From contig VSDK01011352.1 in NCBI GenBank assembly GCA_009767595.1, forward strand, positions 268,989 to 332,988: DNA of 64,000 bases, given 5' to 3'. Below, piece by piece: positions 33,880 through 45,395 of this stretch. The position numbers were made by a program, and so were the translations under genes. The notes below the pieces were generated by a model. That model made no database searches, was not told where the DNA came from, and saw only the letters and a program-made list of their open reading frames with translations. Every line of letters starts with the position of its first letter. Position 1 is the stretch's first letter. Origin of the DNA: Symbiodinium kawagutii (taxonomy: Eukaryota; Sar; Dinophyceae; Suessiales; Symbiodiniaceae).

Positions 33880-35260
33880 TGGGGATCATATGGTATGGTA
33901 CCTGTCGGTTGATGGTGATTGTAAACACACATGGGTTGGTATATGTTTACTTTTTTTTTTTTCGGGTGTATCACATGGTAAATCACTATTCACCATGATT
34001 TTACCACGCAAAGGATACTTAAGCCATCTTCATCCCTATGAACTAGAATCAACGGTAAGTCAACCGGTATCAATTCGTACTAGTAGGACCACAACCGCTA
34101 TTGGTCCCAGTGACAGAACTCAATGATACATTGATCGACCATTGTGATTTCTCGCCTGATTTGACTCCTTGCTCCAGGCGCATGAGCGGTGTACAGGGTG
34201 GCTTGGGAGAACACAAGCGCGCATCTGGGCTGCATATGTCGCGGTGAAACCGGTAGACGACTCTGAATTGCTCAATGTAATCCCAACAAATTTTGAACCG
34301 CTTGTGCAGAGTTGAGTACCCTGGGCTGAGTTCAGATGTAGTCCCAACAAATTTGGAATACCAATTGACCCACATGTGCGTTCATTGTTGACGATGGTGA
34401 GCTATACTTGAATGATTTCACGATGGCTTGCGTGAAAGTTGGTCCACTTGGAGGTGGGGTTTGACCCACAGCCAGATGGTTCCAGCAGTTCCCACGTTTC
34501 AGGTTGGTGGGCAAGTGAATCCTGAAATTGTGGTATCGAAGTTATAAATGTACTGTTGACATTTGAGAAACATTGAGAAACCATCCGACATTGATCCCAT
34601 TGTCCACTGATGATATACTAATAAAATTACCTACAAGTACTAAATGATACTGCCTTCAAAAAGTCTTGGTACATCTTGGTACCCAATCTTTCAAGTCCTC
34701 CTACGTTTGATTGACCCAGTGTTCTCTTGGGCCGTCCCACAGTAGCATCAGGAAATCACCTTGTAGTGATGGGGGATTGTCAAATTGGCATTCAGCCAAA
34801 AATGACCTTTGAATGAAACTTGGTCGGATAGACTTGGAGTGGCCAGACTCCTTCCGAGACTGCATTTGGCAGAGGAAAAGCTTGGGTTCAAAACGAAAGA
34901 TCTCTGCCTCTCACACGCGGGAAGCTATTGTTCTTGAAACTGCTTTGGTTCATCACTTCTCGGCGGTCAGTCACTCAATCATGTACTTTTGTTGATTCTT
35001 TGCATTGAGAAATGTGACTTCAATTGAGGCATTGCTCGAGTGTTTTTTTGCAAAGGTGCCAGGCGTACGCACGAATAAAATGCTTCATTGTGTTGTAATA
35101 AATCACTACGATCATTGTTTTTGTGGGATTGACTCAGCTCATTCAACCGGCAGTCTATATAAACTATCATGATTTACAGTTGCTCTAGATCAAGATTACA
35201 TATTTCTAGATGTAACAAGCAACCTGTGGGCATCTTCAAGGAATCCTTCTCCACCTGAGC
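33880..35260. other. Gene-free stretch
   Basis: A C/T-poor start with an 11-base T run near 33948. The word GTCCCAACAAATTT(T/G)GAA recurs at 34280 and 34342. A frame after CTCCAG|G at 34178 is open 45 codons but does not look helical. No supported exon or element. Confidence 0.35.
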
Positions 35261-35269
35261 GCTGCCCAG

Positions 35270-35329
35270 GACATCTTGAAGCTTCGTGAGGAGGTCAATG
35301 GCCTCACAGTGAAGAGCGCATCCCATGAG
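35270..35329 (+). CDS. Candidate coiled-coil exon (20 codons, phase 0)
   Basis: After CTGCCCAG|G the frame reads DILKLREEVNGLTVKSASHE. Ile2, Leu5, Val9 and Leu12 give heptad spacing. The donor is GC (GCGGGGACA) at 35330. The frame is open upstream through SAAQ. Confidence 0.6.
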
Positions 35330-36077
35330 GCGGGGACATGGGCCATCAGCTGAGTGGTTGAGTGCGTACAGTAACCATCACTATCATTAACCATTATCAA
35401 CCATTAGTGATGATGATTAGTAACCATCACTATTATTATCATTAATTAATAATGGTAAATCAATATGCGTGAGGCCATATTGATTAACCATTATTAAGCA
35501 TCATCAAGCATCGGCAAGCATCAGAAAGATTATCATGAAGCATCAGAAAGACCATCATTTGCCAGCGTGTTCATTAAGCATGAATTAACACCACTGTTAG
35601 CCATAATTAAGCATCGCATTTGGCATCATCAAGCATCGGAAAAGCACCATGAATGAAGCATGTTTTTAATGGCTGTGTTCCAGTGTATCAAGTGCTTATT
35701 GATAAAAGCAACTAGTCATAACTGGGTCGCATCAGGCAACAATGAGCATCAACGAGCATCAATAAGCATCATTAAGCATGTTTCATACATTGCTCCATAT
35801 TTCAATTTACTTCAATGGTGATTGATGGCCACAACTAGTCATCTTGAGCTATAGCTAGTTAAAGTGGTTGTAAGTTGTAAGATGTTGTAAGTGTAAGCAT
35901 CACCAATATGAACCAATATCAATCTTTAAAGCACCTTGTCACCATTCTGTGTGCTCATTTGCTTGTACTCAGCCTTGTTAATCAGTTAATCACACTAGAC
36001 TTCACATCACTTAGCCCATTGTAAACCAGCCAGGGGAGCACCCCACCCTGTAACTCAGCTGGTAGCTGGCGTGCAAG

Positions 36078-36131
36078 GTGGACATCCAGAAGAACAGTGA
36101 TGCCGTGCGTAAGATGGACCGTGGCAGCGCG
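36078..36131 (+). CDS. Candidate coiled-coil exon (18 codons, phase 0)
   Basis: After GTGCAAG|G the frame reads VDIQKNSDAVRKMDRGSA. Ile3, Val10 and Met13 lie on one face. The donor is GC (GCTCCGGGA) at 36132. The intron to the next exon (438 bases) is the shortest between strong candidates. Confidence 0.55.
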
Positions 36132-36569
36132 GCTCCGGGAACGTGGCGATGTTTTTTGGGTCTCAAAAAGCGATGGAAAGTCTGGAGTTGAAGAATCTAC
36201 ATGGGTAGAATGGGAAAGATTGGTATATGATCTATATTTGATCTATACAGTTGGAAAGAACTGGATAGATTTGATAACTTCCTAAATTTGCTTACGATGG
36301 TTTATGATTTGTTGGACATTGTGGGTGAGGATGATCTCCATACGTCTCTATCATAAGACCACCACCGACCGGCAAGCAGGTCTTGATGAAGTCGGTTGTT
36401 GGTTAACGCTGGTCAACATATACAGCTATAGAAAGGAATGGTTGCCACTTCTCAACCACCGAGAAGTATGGTTCTTTGAACATGTCTTCTGCTCATGTTT
36501 GGCATGTTACACCAGCTGAACCGGTTGGCCAACGGTGAACTTTCAGCTGGACCATCCCCTTCGCGCCAG

Positions 36570-36644
36570 GAGAAGCAGCGCAACATGGACGAGCAGAATT
36601 GGAAGGCCCAAATGGATGCAGTGCACGACGTATTGGATACCAAG
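36570..36644 (+). CDS. Candidate coiled-coil exon (25 codons, phase 0)
   Basis: After CGCGCCAG|G the frame begins EKQRNMDEQNWKAQMDAVHD and ends VLDTK. Trp11, Met15, Val18 and Leu22 have 4-3-4 spacing. The donor is GC (GCGCCAGCG) at 36645, nearly the same donor as after the exons at 24074 and 57285. Confidence 0.62.
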
Positions 36645-36870
36645 GCGCCAGCGCTGGGTTGCTGGGAGCCATGGGAGCTGCCAAGGTCCAAAGGTGAACG
36701 CTGAATGGCTACGGTGAACCCATTCGTTGATGCCTTGGGACCTCGTTCCGCATTTGACACGGTCTGATACGCCGAGGTTCAGCCACTAGAGAGAGGTGTT
36801 GCGTTCACCATCCATGCAGTTGAGAAGATCAATGACATGGCGAGGAAAAGCTGAAGATACCATTGCCCTT

Positions 36871-36940
36871 TGGTGAACTAACCTGGCAATGGAAAATCAT
36901 CAATTTCTTCAGAGGAACCCTGGGGAAATCAGCAGATTGT
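36871..36940. mobile_element. Truncated copy of the GGTAAACTA-family element
   Basis: TGGTGAACTAACCTGGCAATGGAAAATC matches the left ends of the elements at 15547 and 19513. The following CCTGGGGAAATCAGC matches the 15.6 kb interior. The right inverted end is missing. Confidence 0.5.
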
Positions 36941-37534
36941 TGGGGTTGTGGTTCCATTGTGTTTTTATACGTGGACCAGGCTAGCACCTGCACTTCTGAG
37001 GTAGTACTCGGCACCGTCCGTGGTAGACTAGTATCCAGAGAAACAGAGATTTCCGTTTGCGCAATTGATTACCCCTACTGTATTTGGAAGGGAAACCAAG
37101 AGAAGCACCGAGTGTACGCGGGTGAAGCATCCAGAGGATACTGACCGGTGTGCGTCCATCTTTGAAGGCCGAAAGTTAAACCATAAGCATAAAATTAACC
37201 ATCAAACTTATTCAATTCATACAGAAGCACATGCGACGGTGAATGCACGGCTGACAAAATGTGCTGTGACTCACTATTGCAGCGGTACGCAACAGAAACA
37301 TCTTCCACCAGCTGCTAAGTTGCAGGATGGTGGCCAGAGTTCAGTCACTGGTAGAGTGGAACTGACAGATTGATGTGGAAGTTCAACCCTTTTTTTGATG
37401 TGTTTTTCTTTGAACTCCTATACAAATGAGGGTGGTTGGACCCACATCATACCCACATCAAACTGTTCCTTTTCTTGTTGATTCCTAACAGTACCAGTCA
37501 TGTCATACTTGGTTCATGAAGCAGCAACCAAAGG

Positions 37535-37700
37535 GACCATAACTAGTCGATTATTGGTTGGTTGTTGACCCCCATTGACCATTGACATCCATTCAACCAT
37601 ATGGACCACAACTAGTTGATGATTGGTTGGTTGTTGACCCCCGTTGTTGATGATTGGTTGGTTGCTGACCCCCGTTGACATCCATTGACCAACATCTGCC
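37535..37700. repeat. Local direct repeats with GATGATTGGTTGGTTG
   Basis: Blocks of GGACCA(T/C)AACTAGT.GAT, GATTGGTTGGTTGTTGACCC and CCATTGACATCCATT recur two or three times in 165 bases. The pattern mixes GGTTGG words and their CCATTGAC partners shortly before the exon at 37717. Confidence 0.7.
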
Positions 37701-37716
37701 GTGCCACTGAAAATAG

Positions 37717-37794
37717 GTCAACGAGAAGGCATTCGAAGACTTGAAGCACTGCACGGCAGCCCTCACTCGTGTGCGGGACCAAGTTGCCGACCAG
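37717..37794 (+). CDS. Candidate coiled-coil exon (26 codons, phase 0)
   Basis: After AAATAG|G the frame begins VNEKAFEDLKHCTAALTRVR and ends DQVADQ. Leu9, Leu16, Val19 and Val23 follow heptad positions. The GA donor is GACTATCCA at 37795. Flanking intron words GGTTGGTTGATATTG start immediately. Confidence 0.6.
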
Positions 37795-37899
37795 GACTAT
37801 CCATGGTTGGTTGATATTGTTGGTTAATATCCCCCATTATGGTTGGTTAATATTGACCCATAGCCACATAAGTAGTATAGTCACAATGATTTGAACGTA

Positions 37900-39590
37900 T
37901 CATATGTGAGGACATTAGATACTTTTGGACATGTACACATGAATTGGCGAAATCTCTTTTTTGGATGCCGGTTCCCTTGAGTGGTTGCCTTTTATGTGCA
38001 GCGCTTCCCAGCAATTCGCACCAGTGATGACAGTTTTCTTGGTCTCGTGTAGACATGTTTATTCACACCAGCAATGGTTGCGTGACTTCCTTGCCTCCAA
38101 TCAAAGCATGCGAAAGCTGTGAACTTGTGGGGCAGGGCCCCTATGTGGAGGTGTTCGTTTGGGGTCAAGGGAACCGCTGAACCTGTCTTGCAACTCAGGG
38201 CGTGGTGAAGTTTGCACAAGTGGTGGGCGTCTTCCCTGGTCCCAAGTTCGATGATGCTGAAGGCGCTGGCAGTTGGCTATCACCAGTCATGGAATGGGAG
38301 ATGCGTGGGAGATTGCCAGAAAGGTATCCACAGTGGATCCCAAGGGTTTGAGATTTATGGGGGCAGGACCTAGCATCATTGAGCATGCAACATCTCAGAT
38401 TTGGAACATACCATCGTCAAGGGACCGAGGGTGACATGCCAGTTCGGTTGCAGAAAAGCGGATGCCATGATCAAAACGCTATCGATTGTGGTGAAAGCTT
38501 GAGGATACCTGTGAAATCTGTGAACGTTGGAAAGCCATGCCTGTGACCGATGGCAACTAGTGGTTCCATCCCACGCGAGGGATCTATTCCATGTTAGTCA
38601 CTGCTAGTCAAACCGTGCTTTCTGAAGATAGGGGTACTTAATCATTCTTTCTGAATTACTTACATTCATAAACCATCCATGTGTGAGTTGCCTTATTTTG
38701 ATAAACCACCAAATCGCCCAATTGATCCGGGTTCATCTTGGTGCTTTCAACTCGCCACAGCTTACACCTGAAGGTTATGGCTCAAACTACAGGCCCTGGC
38801 ATCGAAACAACAAGCCAACGAAATCATCCCCTGAACCAGCAGAAAACTTGATTAGGGGTAGATACAGCTGTAGATATGATGGTTTCTCAAGCCATACCCC
38901 CAAGTTATGGTTGGTTTATTAATGTAAAGGGTCATTTAGGGGGTTCCCTATTTTAAATTTTGAGAAACCACCAGATTTGTCCCTTGTGCTGTTGTTTTTA
39001 ATTTCCAGGAATTGAATGCTAAGGGTACATTTTGGAGGTATAATCGTGGGTATATCCCCCTTGTTGCTATTGTTTGATACTCCCTGACCACTCGTGGGAC
39101 ACATTGATCAAGTATGAATCATCCATTAGATTTCGTCAATGAGCCATGGACTAACCCTTGACTACAAATCAACTGATGGCCCAGACTCATTTGGTGGTCA
39201 TAGGAGCCCTTTTGATGGCCGTTCACAATTGCTAACCATCATTAAACCATCAACTACCCACCGTCAACCACCCTCATTTAGCTATTTGGAATTGTTCAAA
39301 ACATCAGTGAGCATCTCAACGATCATCTACCATCATCCATTAACCATCATACACTGGCATGAAATCATCCATTTCACCACCCAAAAACATTTGATCATCA
39401 AACAATCATCCTTAACCATCATGAACCATGATTAATCATCATCATTAACATTCATTAACCATCATTAAGCATGATTAATCATCATTAACCATCCATTTCG
39501 GCCATCCTTAGCCATCCCTGCTGGCTGGCCCCCCCAGGCGTGGTTCCACCCCACCCACCACCCGGCACTGTCCATCGCGCTAGCCAGGTG
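37900..39590. other. Intron-like stretch with one element
   Basis: 38880-38972 is a copy of the TGGTGGTTTCTCAA family. 39300-39520 is packed with CATCATTAACCATC words that run up to the next candidate exon. Between 38000 and 38800 no exon or array was found. Confidence 0.45.
38880..38972. mobile_element. Short inverted-repeat element, TGGTGGTTTCTCAA family
   Basis: Left GGTTTCTCAAGCCATACCCC, interior GGTTGGTTTATTAATG, right CCCTATTTTAAATTTTGAG followed by AAACCACC. GATA precedes the left TG. An insertion of TTTTAAA lies near the right end. Confidence 0.6.
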
Positions 39591-39598
39591 CCGATCAG

Positions 39599-39631
39599 GG
39601 CGAAGCCGATGTGGAACTCCTGGGCTGGGAG
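39599..39631 (+). CDS. Short candidate exon (11 codons, phase 0)
   Basis: After GATCAG|G the frame reads GEADVELLGWE, then a GT donor (GTGCGCGGG). Short and acidic with Val5 and Leu8. It is supported mainly by its position between a CA-rich upstream tract and a GGTTGG downstream tract and by its GC-rich composition. Confidence 0.4.
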
Positions 39632-39659
39632 GTGCGCGGGAAGCGGGAAGCGGGGAAGC

Positions 39660-40150
39660 ATTGGTTGGTTGGTTGGTTGGTTGGTTGGTTGGTTGGTTAA
39701 TAAGCCTAAGTAAGCAACAATAGTAGGGATATACCATCCATGACTGGTTGGTTGGTGAATTCTTGGTTGGTTGATGATTGGTTGGTGAATTCTTGGTTGG
39801 TTGGTTAACCAGGTTGGTTATCCAGGTTGATGGTTGGTTGATGATTTGGCTAATGGTTGGGTTAATGGTTTCATGGTTAATGGTTCGTGGTTGGTTGGTT
39901 GGTTAATGGTTGGTTATCCAGGTTGGTTGATGGTTGGTTAGTGGTTGGTGAATGGTTGGTGATTTAGAGCTGCCAGGATGGTTGGTTGATGATGGATGGT
40001 TGGTTCATTGGTTGGTTGGTTGGTGTTGGGAGGGAGCGATTTAGAGCTACTAGAAGTGCCCTTAGAAGCAAATGGTAGGGTTGATAGTTGGTGTTGATGG
40101 GTGCTTGATGGTTGGGTTGATGGTTGGTAGAGATGGTTTGTCAATGGTTG
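39660..40150. repeat. GGTT run and TTGGTTGATGG tract after exon
   Basis: 39661-39700 is a pure GGTT run of about nine units. The next 450 bases are dense in GGTTGGTTGATG, GGTTAATGG and GTTGGTGAATGG words. A phrase TTGGTTGGTGAATTC occurs twice (39747 and 39780). The 3' end of the same intron (40950-41330) is full of the complementary CATCAACCA words. Confidence 0.85.
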
Positions 40151-40299
40151 GTAGGTGGTCGGTTGACGGTGAATTAGTTCTGGTTAAATCATGGTTGATA
40201 GATTGTTGAGGTCTAACCAATGCTTAGTTGATGGTTGATTCATGAGTTTTCAGAGTTGTTTATGGTTGAACTGTTTTTCTTGATGGTGAACAGTTCTGG

Positions 40300-41394
40300 G
40301 ACACACAATCAGCAACAATTGATTGTTAGCAGGCTTAGGTTTGTTGCACTGGTCCACCGGCAGCGGAACGAGACTCTGGGAACAAGCCCAAAGAACACCA
40401 GGTGTGAGTCGACCATGATCAAAAATAGGGCGTTGCCCTTTTGTCGAGAGTGCAATTGCAGATTTTCAAAAGACTCCTTGGACATAAACGCACTTTCTGA
40501 CATCGGCCGGGGCTACATAAACCTACCATCCCCCCTTGGTTATCTCGCGCACTTCAGACTTCGCAACCAATACAGGCAGCGTGATTACTAATTGATTTCG
40601 TATTTTGAGTATTTTGTATCTTTGCTCATTTGCTGTTACACCCCAAGCAGCTATGATTTTTTTGTTTCAAAGCTTTATCCCAACAGATGTTTCCTACAGC
40701 CTCAAACAGCCTCAAACAGCCTCCAACAACCCCAGTCGCAGCTATGGTAACACAGTGGTTGTTAGAGGCTGCCGCTCGCTGTTACCTCGAACCATTGCCA
40801 ATCCCCCAGGGAGCTTCAATGACCAGCGGTGACCAATGGGGGTAGGTTCTTGCTCTGCCCTATTGTTATATGACCGTTGGCTTGTCTGAGCCATAATGAT
40901 CACTTCTTGTAATTACTTCTAACTTGTATAGTGCTTATTAGCCAAGAATGGTTATGCACTACACATCAACCATGATTCATCATCGAGAGCTGGCTATTGT
41001 TTCTTGGTTGGTTGTCATCCCACAGTATCAGCCATTATCAATCATCATAAACCCAACGAGCCACCTAGCCTTAACCGTCATGAACAATATAGTAAAAATA
41101 CCAACCATCTGGTTTTCTATCAACAGCAAATACACTAGCCATGTACCAACCAAAATCAGCCATGTGATGGATAGATGGTATTCCCGTTGCTATCCCATCA
41201 TCAACCACATATTCACTTGAACATGTGAAAATATTACAAGCTCAACCAATCTACCTACTAAGCATCATCAACCACATACCCACCATTTTCGAAGCATTTC
41301 TCATCTATACTAACCATCTACAGTGACCTACCACCAGCCTCACCAACACCGCCCCACGCCGTAACGCCGACCCACCCGGGTGTGGAAATGCCAG
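40300..41394. other. Intron-like stretch, CA-rich toward its end
   Basis: Open frame at 40235-40588 (+) has no recognised features. From 40960 the DNA shifts to CATCAACCACAT, AACCATC and CACCATTTTC words that lead to the acceptor at 41394. No element seen. Confidence 0.4.
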
Positions 41395-41490
41395 GAGTGT
41401 GCTGAGAACATGTCCTTCCGTGTGGACAAAGCCTGGCGCCAGCGTTGCTCCCAGCGCTTCCGCAACATCTTGGACATGGTGGCGAAGAAG
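41395..41490 (+). CDS. Candidate exon (32 codons, phase 0), basic helix
   Basis: After ATGCCAG|G the frame begins ECAENMSFRVDKAWRQRCSQ and ends RFRNILDMVAKK. Met6, Val10, Ala13, then Phe22, Ile25, Met28/Val29 are spaced as in helices. The helix is unusually basic and has two Trp/Cys positions. The GT donor is GTGACCCGG. Longer than most exons here. Confidence 0.57.
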
Positions 41491-41609
41491 GTGACCCGGA
41501 CCTGGGGGGAGGTTCCGGTCTCCTTGGCCTGGGCAGCACAGGACAGGGGGTGGTGTCAAGGCCGCCCTCGGGTCGATGATCGTAGGATTACAAGATATTG
41601 AGAAATTGA

Positions 41610-42860
41610 TGTCAACGTATGTCAACTTGTTGTATGTATACTTATATAATCAGCTTATGTATATTTGTATATATGAATATGTATGTTGAGATGCACATGT
41701 ATGCACATGTATGTGCATGTGCAATTGCGCTTGGATGTGATAGAGTGTACACATGTAGATTCATTGCTTCACATATTTGTCTCTGTAATTCACATGCACG
41801 TGGATATAACAAAGCAGAACAAGATTCGTATATCATTCTGTTCACGAGCTTTTGTCCTCCCAAAAGTCCGCACCAGATGAACAAACTTAGTTGTTTCAGC
41901 ACTAAACGATCGTCTAGTCCCAGAAGTTGATGCAAGACTTGACGGTGTATCCTGTAGCTGCTGTCAATCAACTCAGTACTCAGTTTTCAGGTACCCCTCA
42001 AATCCCACAACAACCATTGCAACTGCTGCTTCTACCCAGGGGGTCTTATGTAGCTATATAGTCCCATCAAGCAATCCATTTTTCGCCAGTGGCAGATCAA
42101 CAGTTCAGCACCGAGATCAATCAGCACAGAATCATAGCCGGTTGAGTTCGATTCTCGGGCCAACTGTTCAGATATTCAACCAGCTATGACTTTACCAACT
42201 TGGGGAATTAATTTTCGATATTCTTTTCTCGCCGCAGTAGAGTGTTGCTGTTGATTTTGCTGTCTTGTTGTACTGGTTGGTTGTTCGTTGTTGTTGTGGT
42301 TGTGGTGTTTTTTTCTTCATGGATTCGTTTTGTTGCTGCTGTTGTTGCCTCTACGTGGGTCCTTGCGTGTTGTTAGCATCATACGGGCGCTGTTTGGATG
42401 GTCTTGCCTGGACAAACGGTTCTCTTTACTGCACACTTAGCATGCACAGACAGAGGTATTCCGTGTTCTTCTGATGTGAATGCTGCCATCCATTGAAACC
42501 AAACACTTACTTTTTTCGTCCGCATCGATGCCACACTGCCACACTAAATTTGCTGGTATTTATTGAGTTTGGCTTTACGAGAGAGAGAGAGAGAGAGTGG
42601 CATTGAATCACTGACGGCCTGTGACCAACCTCAGTTGCCAGTTCCTTCCTATCATTGATAGCCATGGTTGCTCTCGATAGGCAGATATACATATTATATA
42701 GCAACACCACATATTATATATGCATGATTTTCACATGCAAACATATGCGCATTCCCCATGATTTGCCGCGATGGTTTGCCATTTTGATGTGCCATGTGTT
42801 TTTGTTCGCAATTCAACACGTCTTCGTTGCACGAGCTGGCACCCCGCCAGGCAGATCACA
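41610..42860. other. Gene-free stretch with ATGTATGTGCA words
   Basis: 41625-41780 has interspersed GTATATTTGTATAT, CACATGTATG and CATGTGCA words. 42260-42360 is a TTGTTG/TGCTGTTGT-rich tract. A GAGAGA run of about 18 bases lies at 42579-42597. None forms an exon. A GTTCGATTC near 42148 was checked as a tRNA T-loop and not supported. Confidence 0.45.
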
Positions 42861-43012
42861 GCGTGTTGCGCTTGTTGCAGATTTCTCAGCAGCGGCTCGG
42901 CTGTGAAAGCTGGCTGCGAAGCTGGGTACCTTCGGGGGCCAGCTTTGTCGGCCTCCCAAAACCGTGGCTCAGCCGCCAGGTGGCCAAGCTTGTCATAGAG
43001 TTGACCCTATAA
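42861..43012 (+). CDS. Weak candidate exon ending in a stop
   Basis: A frame after TTGTTGCAG reads ISQQRLGCESWLRSW and later WLSRQVAKLVIELTL before TAA at about 43010. The last part follows CCGCCAG|G and could be a small separate exon (VAKLVIE). The region is GC-rich compared with its surroundings. No clear helical repeat and no convincing donor, so this could be a terminal exon or chance. Confidence 0.28.
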
Positions 43013-43604
43013 CTAGGGTAAGTACCACTGAAAGGGCAGACATAACTCTAGTGAAATGGCGAATCTGAACCCACTTGAGACCAGGCCCACCTGGCAGGAG
43101 CATTACGTGAAGTGCAGGCTGTGCATTTGAAGCATTTCGATGGGCTCGGTCCTGCCTCGCATCCCAGCATGAAGAACCCTGGAACAATCAGCCTTCAAAG
43201 GCCATGCACAGCAAAGTCGAATCATCAAGGATTGGAAATCATAGAGTTGAGTACGTGATTGCTTGGTGGGTTTCGTTGTTATGTGTCTGCACTGTATCAC
43301 TATTTCCCAAAACTTGTTTGCCTCAGAGCAGTATGTGATGAAATTTCCCTGAACGTAGACCGACCATATGAAGACTCTGAGGGAGATCCTGTGCTGTGAG
43401 GACTCATGAAGCTTGTTACAGTCCCACTGTGTGTTTGCATCAGCTCATTTCCAAGAGTGATCAAGCTATGAAACCACTATTAAGCACGAAAATCGATCAA
43501 CAAAGCATTCATTGGCCATCTACTGACCACTAACAAACCTTCAATGAACCATCAATGAAGCAGGAATAGACCATCAATAAACCATCAATATCAATCAAGC
43601 ATCA

Positions 43605-43735
43605 ACAAACCATGAACTATGTAACTATCATCAATCATCATCAACCATCATCAACCATCATCAACCATCATCAACCATCATCAATCATCATCAACCATAC
43701 CATCATCAACCCAACCATCATCAATCATCATTCAT
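43605..43735. repeat. ATCATCAACC tandem tract
   Basis: About 12 copies of the ten-base word CATCATCAAC and variants just before a candidate exon. Another strong example of a CA-rich pre-acceptor tract. Confidence 0.9.
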
Positions 43736-43765
43736 TTACTTTTGCTCGGACCAAATGTCACCCAG

Positions 43766-43828
43766 GGGTGACCGCAGCAGGCACATCGAGTCTCAGTTGG
43801 AGCGCGTGAAGCACGAGCGCGAGCTGTG
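43766..43828 (+). CDS. Candidate coiled-coil exon (phase 2 at both ends)
   Basis: After CACCCAG|G, with one base completing a codon, the frame reads GDRSRHIESQLERVKHEREL. Ile7, Leu11 and Val14 have helix spacing and the helix is highly charged. A GC donor (GCCCGGGGC) after CTGTG would leave two bases, a symmetric phase 2. An alternative acceptor is GCAGCAG|G at 43781 in the same frame. Confidence 0.45.
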
Positions 43829-44225
43829 GCCCGGGGCTCCCAGTGATGGCGATGGGACCAACCAACCCACCTGTTGGATATGGTGAATGATTATGGTCGC
43901 ATATGGCCCCCAAACCTAACCATGAATTCTGATGGTTCAAATGATTCTGGTTGGATATGATTCTGGTTGGATTCTGGTTGCGGGTCATTTGAACCATCAA
44001 TAACTAGCTGCTTTAATGATTCATAGGGGGATAACAACTATGGTGAAGATATGGATATGGTAACTCCATGATAGTTGGATATGGTGAATGATGATGCTTA
44101 GATACGGCTATGGGTCAAGCAGTTAACCAACCGACCAATGGATACTAATGGATACTAATGGGGGATAATCACCAACAGGGAAAATAATGGTTGAGAATCC
44201 GAGAACCAGGGTAAAGGGTATATGG

Positions 44226-44303
44226 CCCCCCAAAATGGTTGGATTCTTACCACAAATGACTGATATGGCATGATTTGGGGGAACCCCATTTTGAGAAACC
44301 ACC
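44226..44303. mobile_element. Right part of a TGGTGGTTTCTCAA-family element
   Basis: GATTTGGGGGAACCCC..ATTTTGAGAAACCACCA is a typical right end. The left end has been replaced by GGGTATATGGCCCCCC, so the copy is truncated or rearranged. Followed by AATGTGGA, as in the copy at 48343. Confidence 0.55.
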
Positions 44304-44714
44304 AAATGTGGATACACATTATACGCTTATATAGCTGGTACCCAGATGTTACCAGATAAATTACCACCACTGTAAATAGCAATTTGGTGAACATATTAAA
44401 TAGTTAGACAAACAGTTCGATGTGGATATGGACAGTTACCAGATTGGTACGTAGATGGCTCTAACCAAGATTATGAAGAAGAACTTTTATACCAACAGTG
44501 ATTATCATGATGTAATGTCTGAGTGATAGATGGTTTGTAACAGTCGGAATCATTAAAGATCAAAAACCTGTATATATCATACATTGTAGATTACAACCTT
44601 TCTCAGTGACAATCTAGTGAATACGGGAGTGTCCATTTATGGTCCCGTCGAGAAATGGTACCCTTTTAATCATCGCGACTGTATGGTGCTCCTAGGTTCC
44701 ATTCAGCACGATAG

Positions 44715-44764
44715 TTGTTCACCAACTGCTGAAGAACATCAGGCAGCTGCAAAAGCACAGTTTG
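44715..44764 (+). CDS. Weak candidate coiled-coil exon
   Basis: Frame VHQLLKNIRQLQKHSL has Leu4/5, Ile8 and Leu11 with many charged or polar residues. The acceptor would be CGATAG without the usual G, or CATCAG|G inside it at 44743. A GA donor (GATCACGGT) follows. It lies between the exon at 43766 and that at 45057. Confidence 0.33.
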
Positions 44765-45056
44765 GATCACGGTTTTGACACGGGACATGGTTCATGATGG
44801 TTAACCACCCATTAACAACCACACGATTCTCTTAATGGTGCTTCAGAACCACCCGATTCAAAGATACCAACCATCATTCATCAAAATTAACTACCAACCA
44901 TCAATACCATCATGAACCACCATTGAACACCAGCAATCATCATGAACCATCACTACAAACTACCTTCACAACCACTCTATGACCATTTCCACCCTGGATC
45001 TGCATGGATTCCCTCGTGGTTCGTCGAGTTCGCCCCGTCGTTCCCGTGGCGCTCAG

Positions 45057-45089
45057 GAAGGAAGTCGTGGAGCGCCGTCAGCAGCAGTG
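45057..45089 (+). CDS. Candidate short exon (phase 2 at both ends)
   Basis: After GCGCTCAG|G, with one base completing a codon, the frame reads KEVVERRQQQ and then TG before a GC donor (GCTCGGCTT). Phase 2 in and out matches the candidate at 43766. GC-rich, between a CA-rich upstream tract and an AT-rich intron. A phase-0 reading from GGAAG|G (EVVERRQQQ) is also possible. Confidence 0.4.
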
Positions 45090-45395
45090 GCTCGGCTTCG
45101 TTTTCACATCTCGCGGCAAGCGGCTGTGGATAGAACTGCAGAGTAGACGTGCGAATTACAAAAAAAATATTATAAATTATAAGTAGGATATCTTTATAAG
45201 AATATTGTAATGATATAGTAAGATAAAAGCGTGTAATGCAATTGGTAGAGACTGATATCATTATAAGATATTATAAGTATAGGATTTCTGACAGTACTAT
45301 TGTTGCCAGTAGATACTATAGATGGTACAGATGGTAGGCTATACTTGCTTGATTAAGGTTGTATAGTAATTATATATATATAATTATAATTATAC

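Noticed and set aside
34178-34315. Frame after CTCCAG|G, 45 codons
   Set aside because: The acceptor looks acceptable but the peptide lacks the helix pattern, runs straight to a stop and has no suitable donor.
42085-42165. Possible tRNA (GTTCGATTC T-loop-like word)
   Set aside because: The T stem needs wobble pairs and no matching acceptor stem or D arm was found at the expected distance upstream.
43605-43735. CRISPR-like array
   Set aside because: Units are simple ten-base words without spacers; this is low-complexity repeat DNA in a eukaryotic setting.
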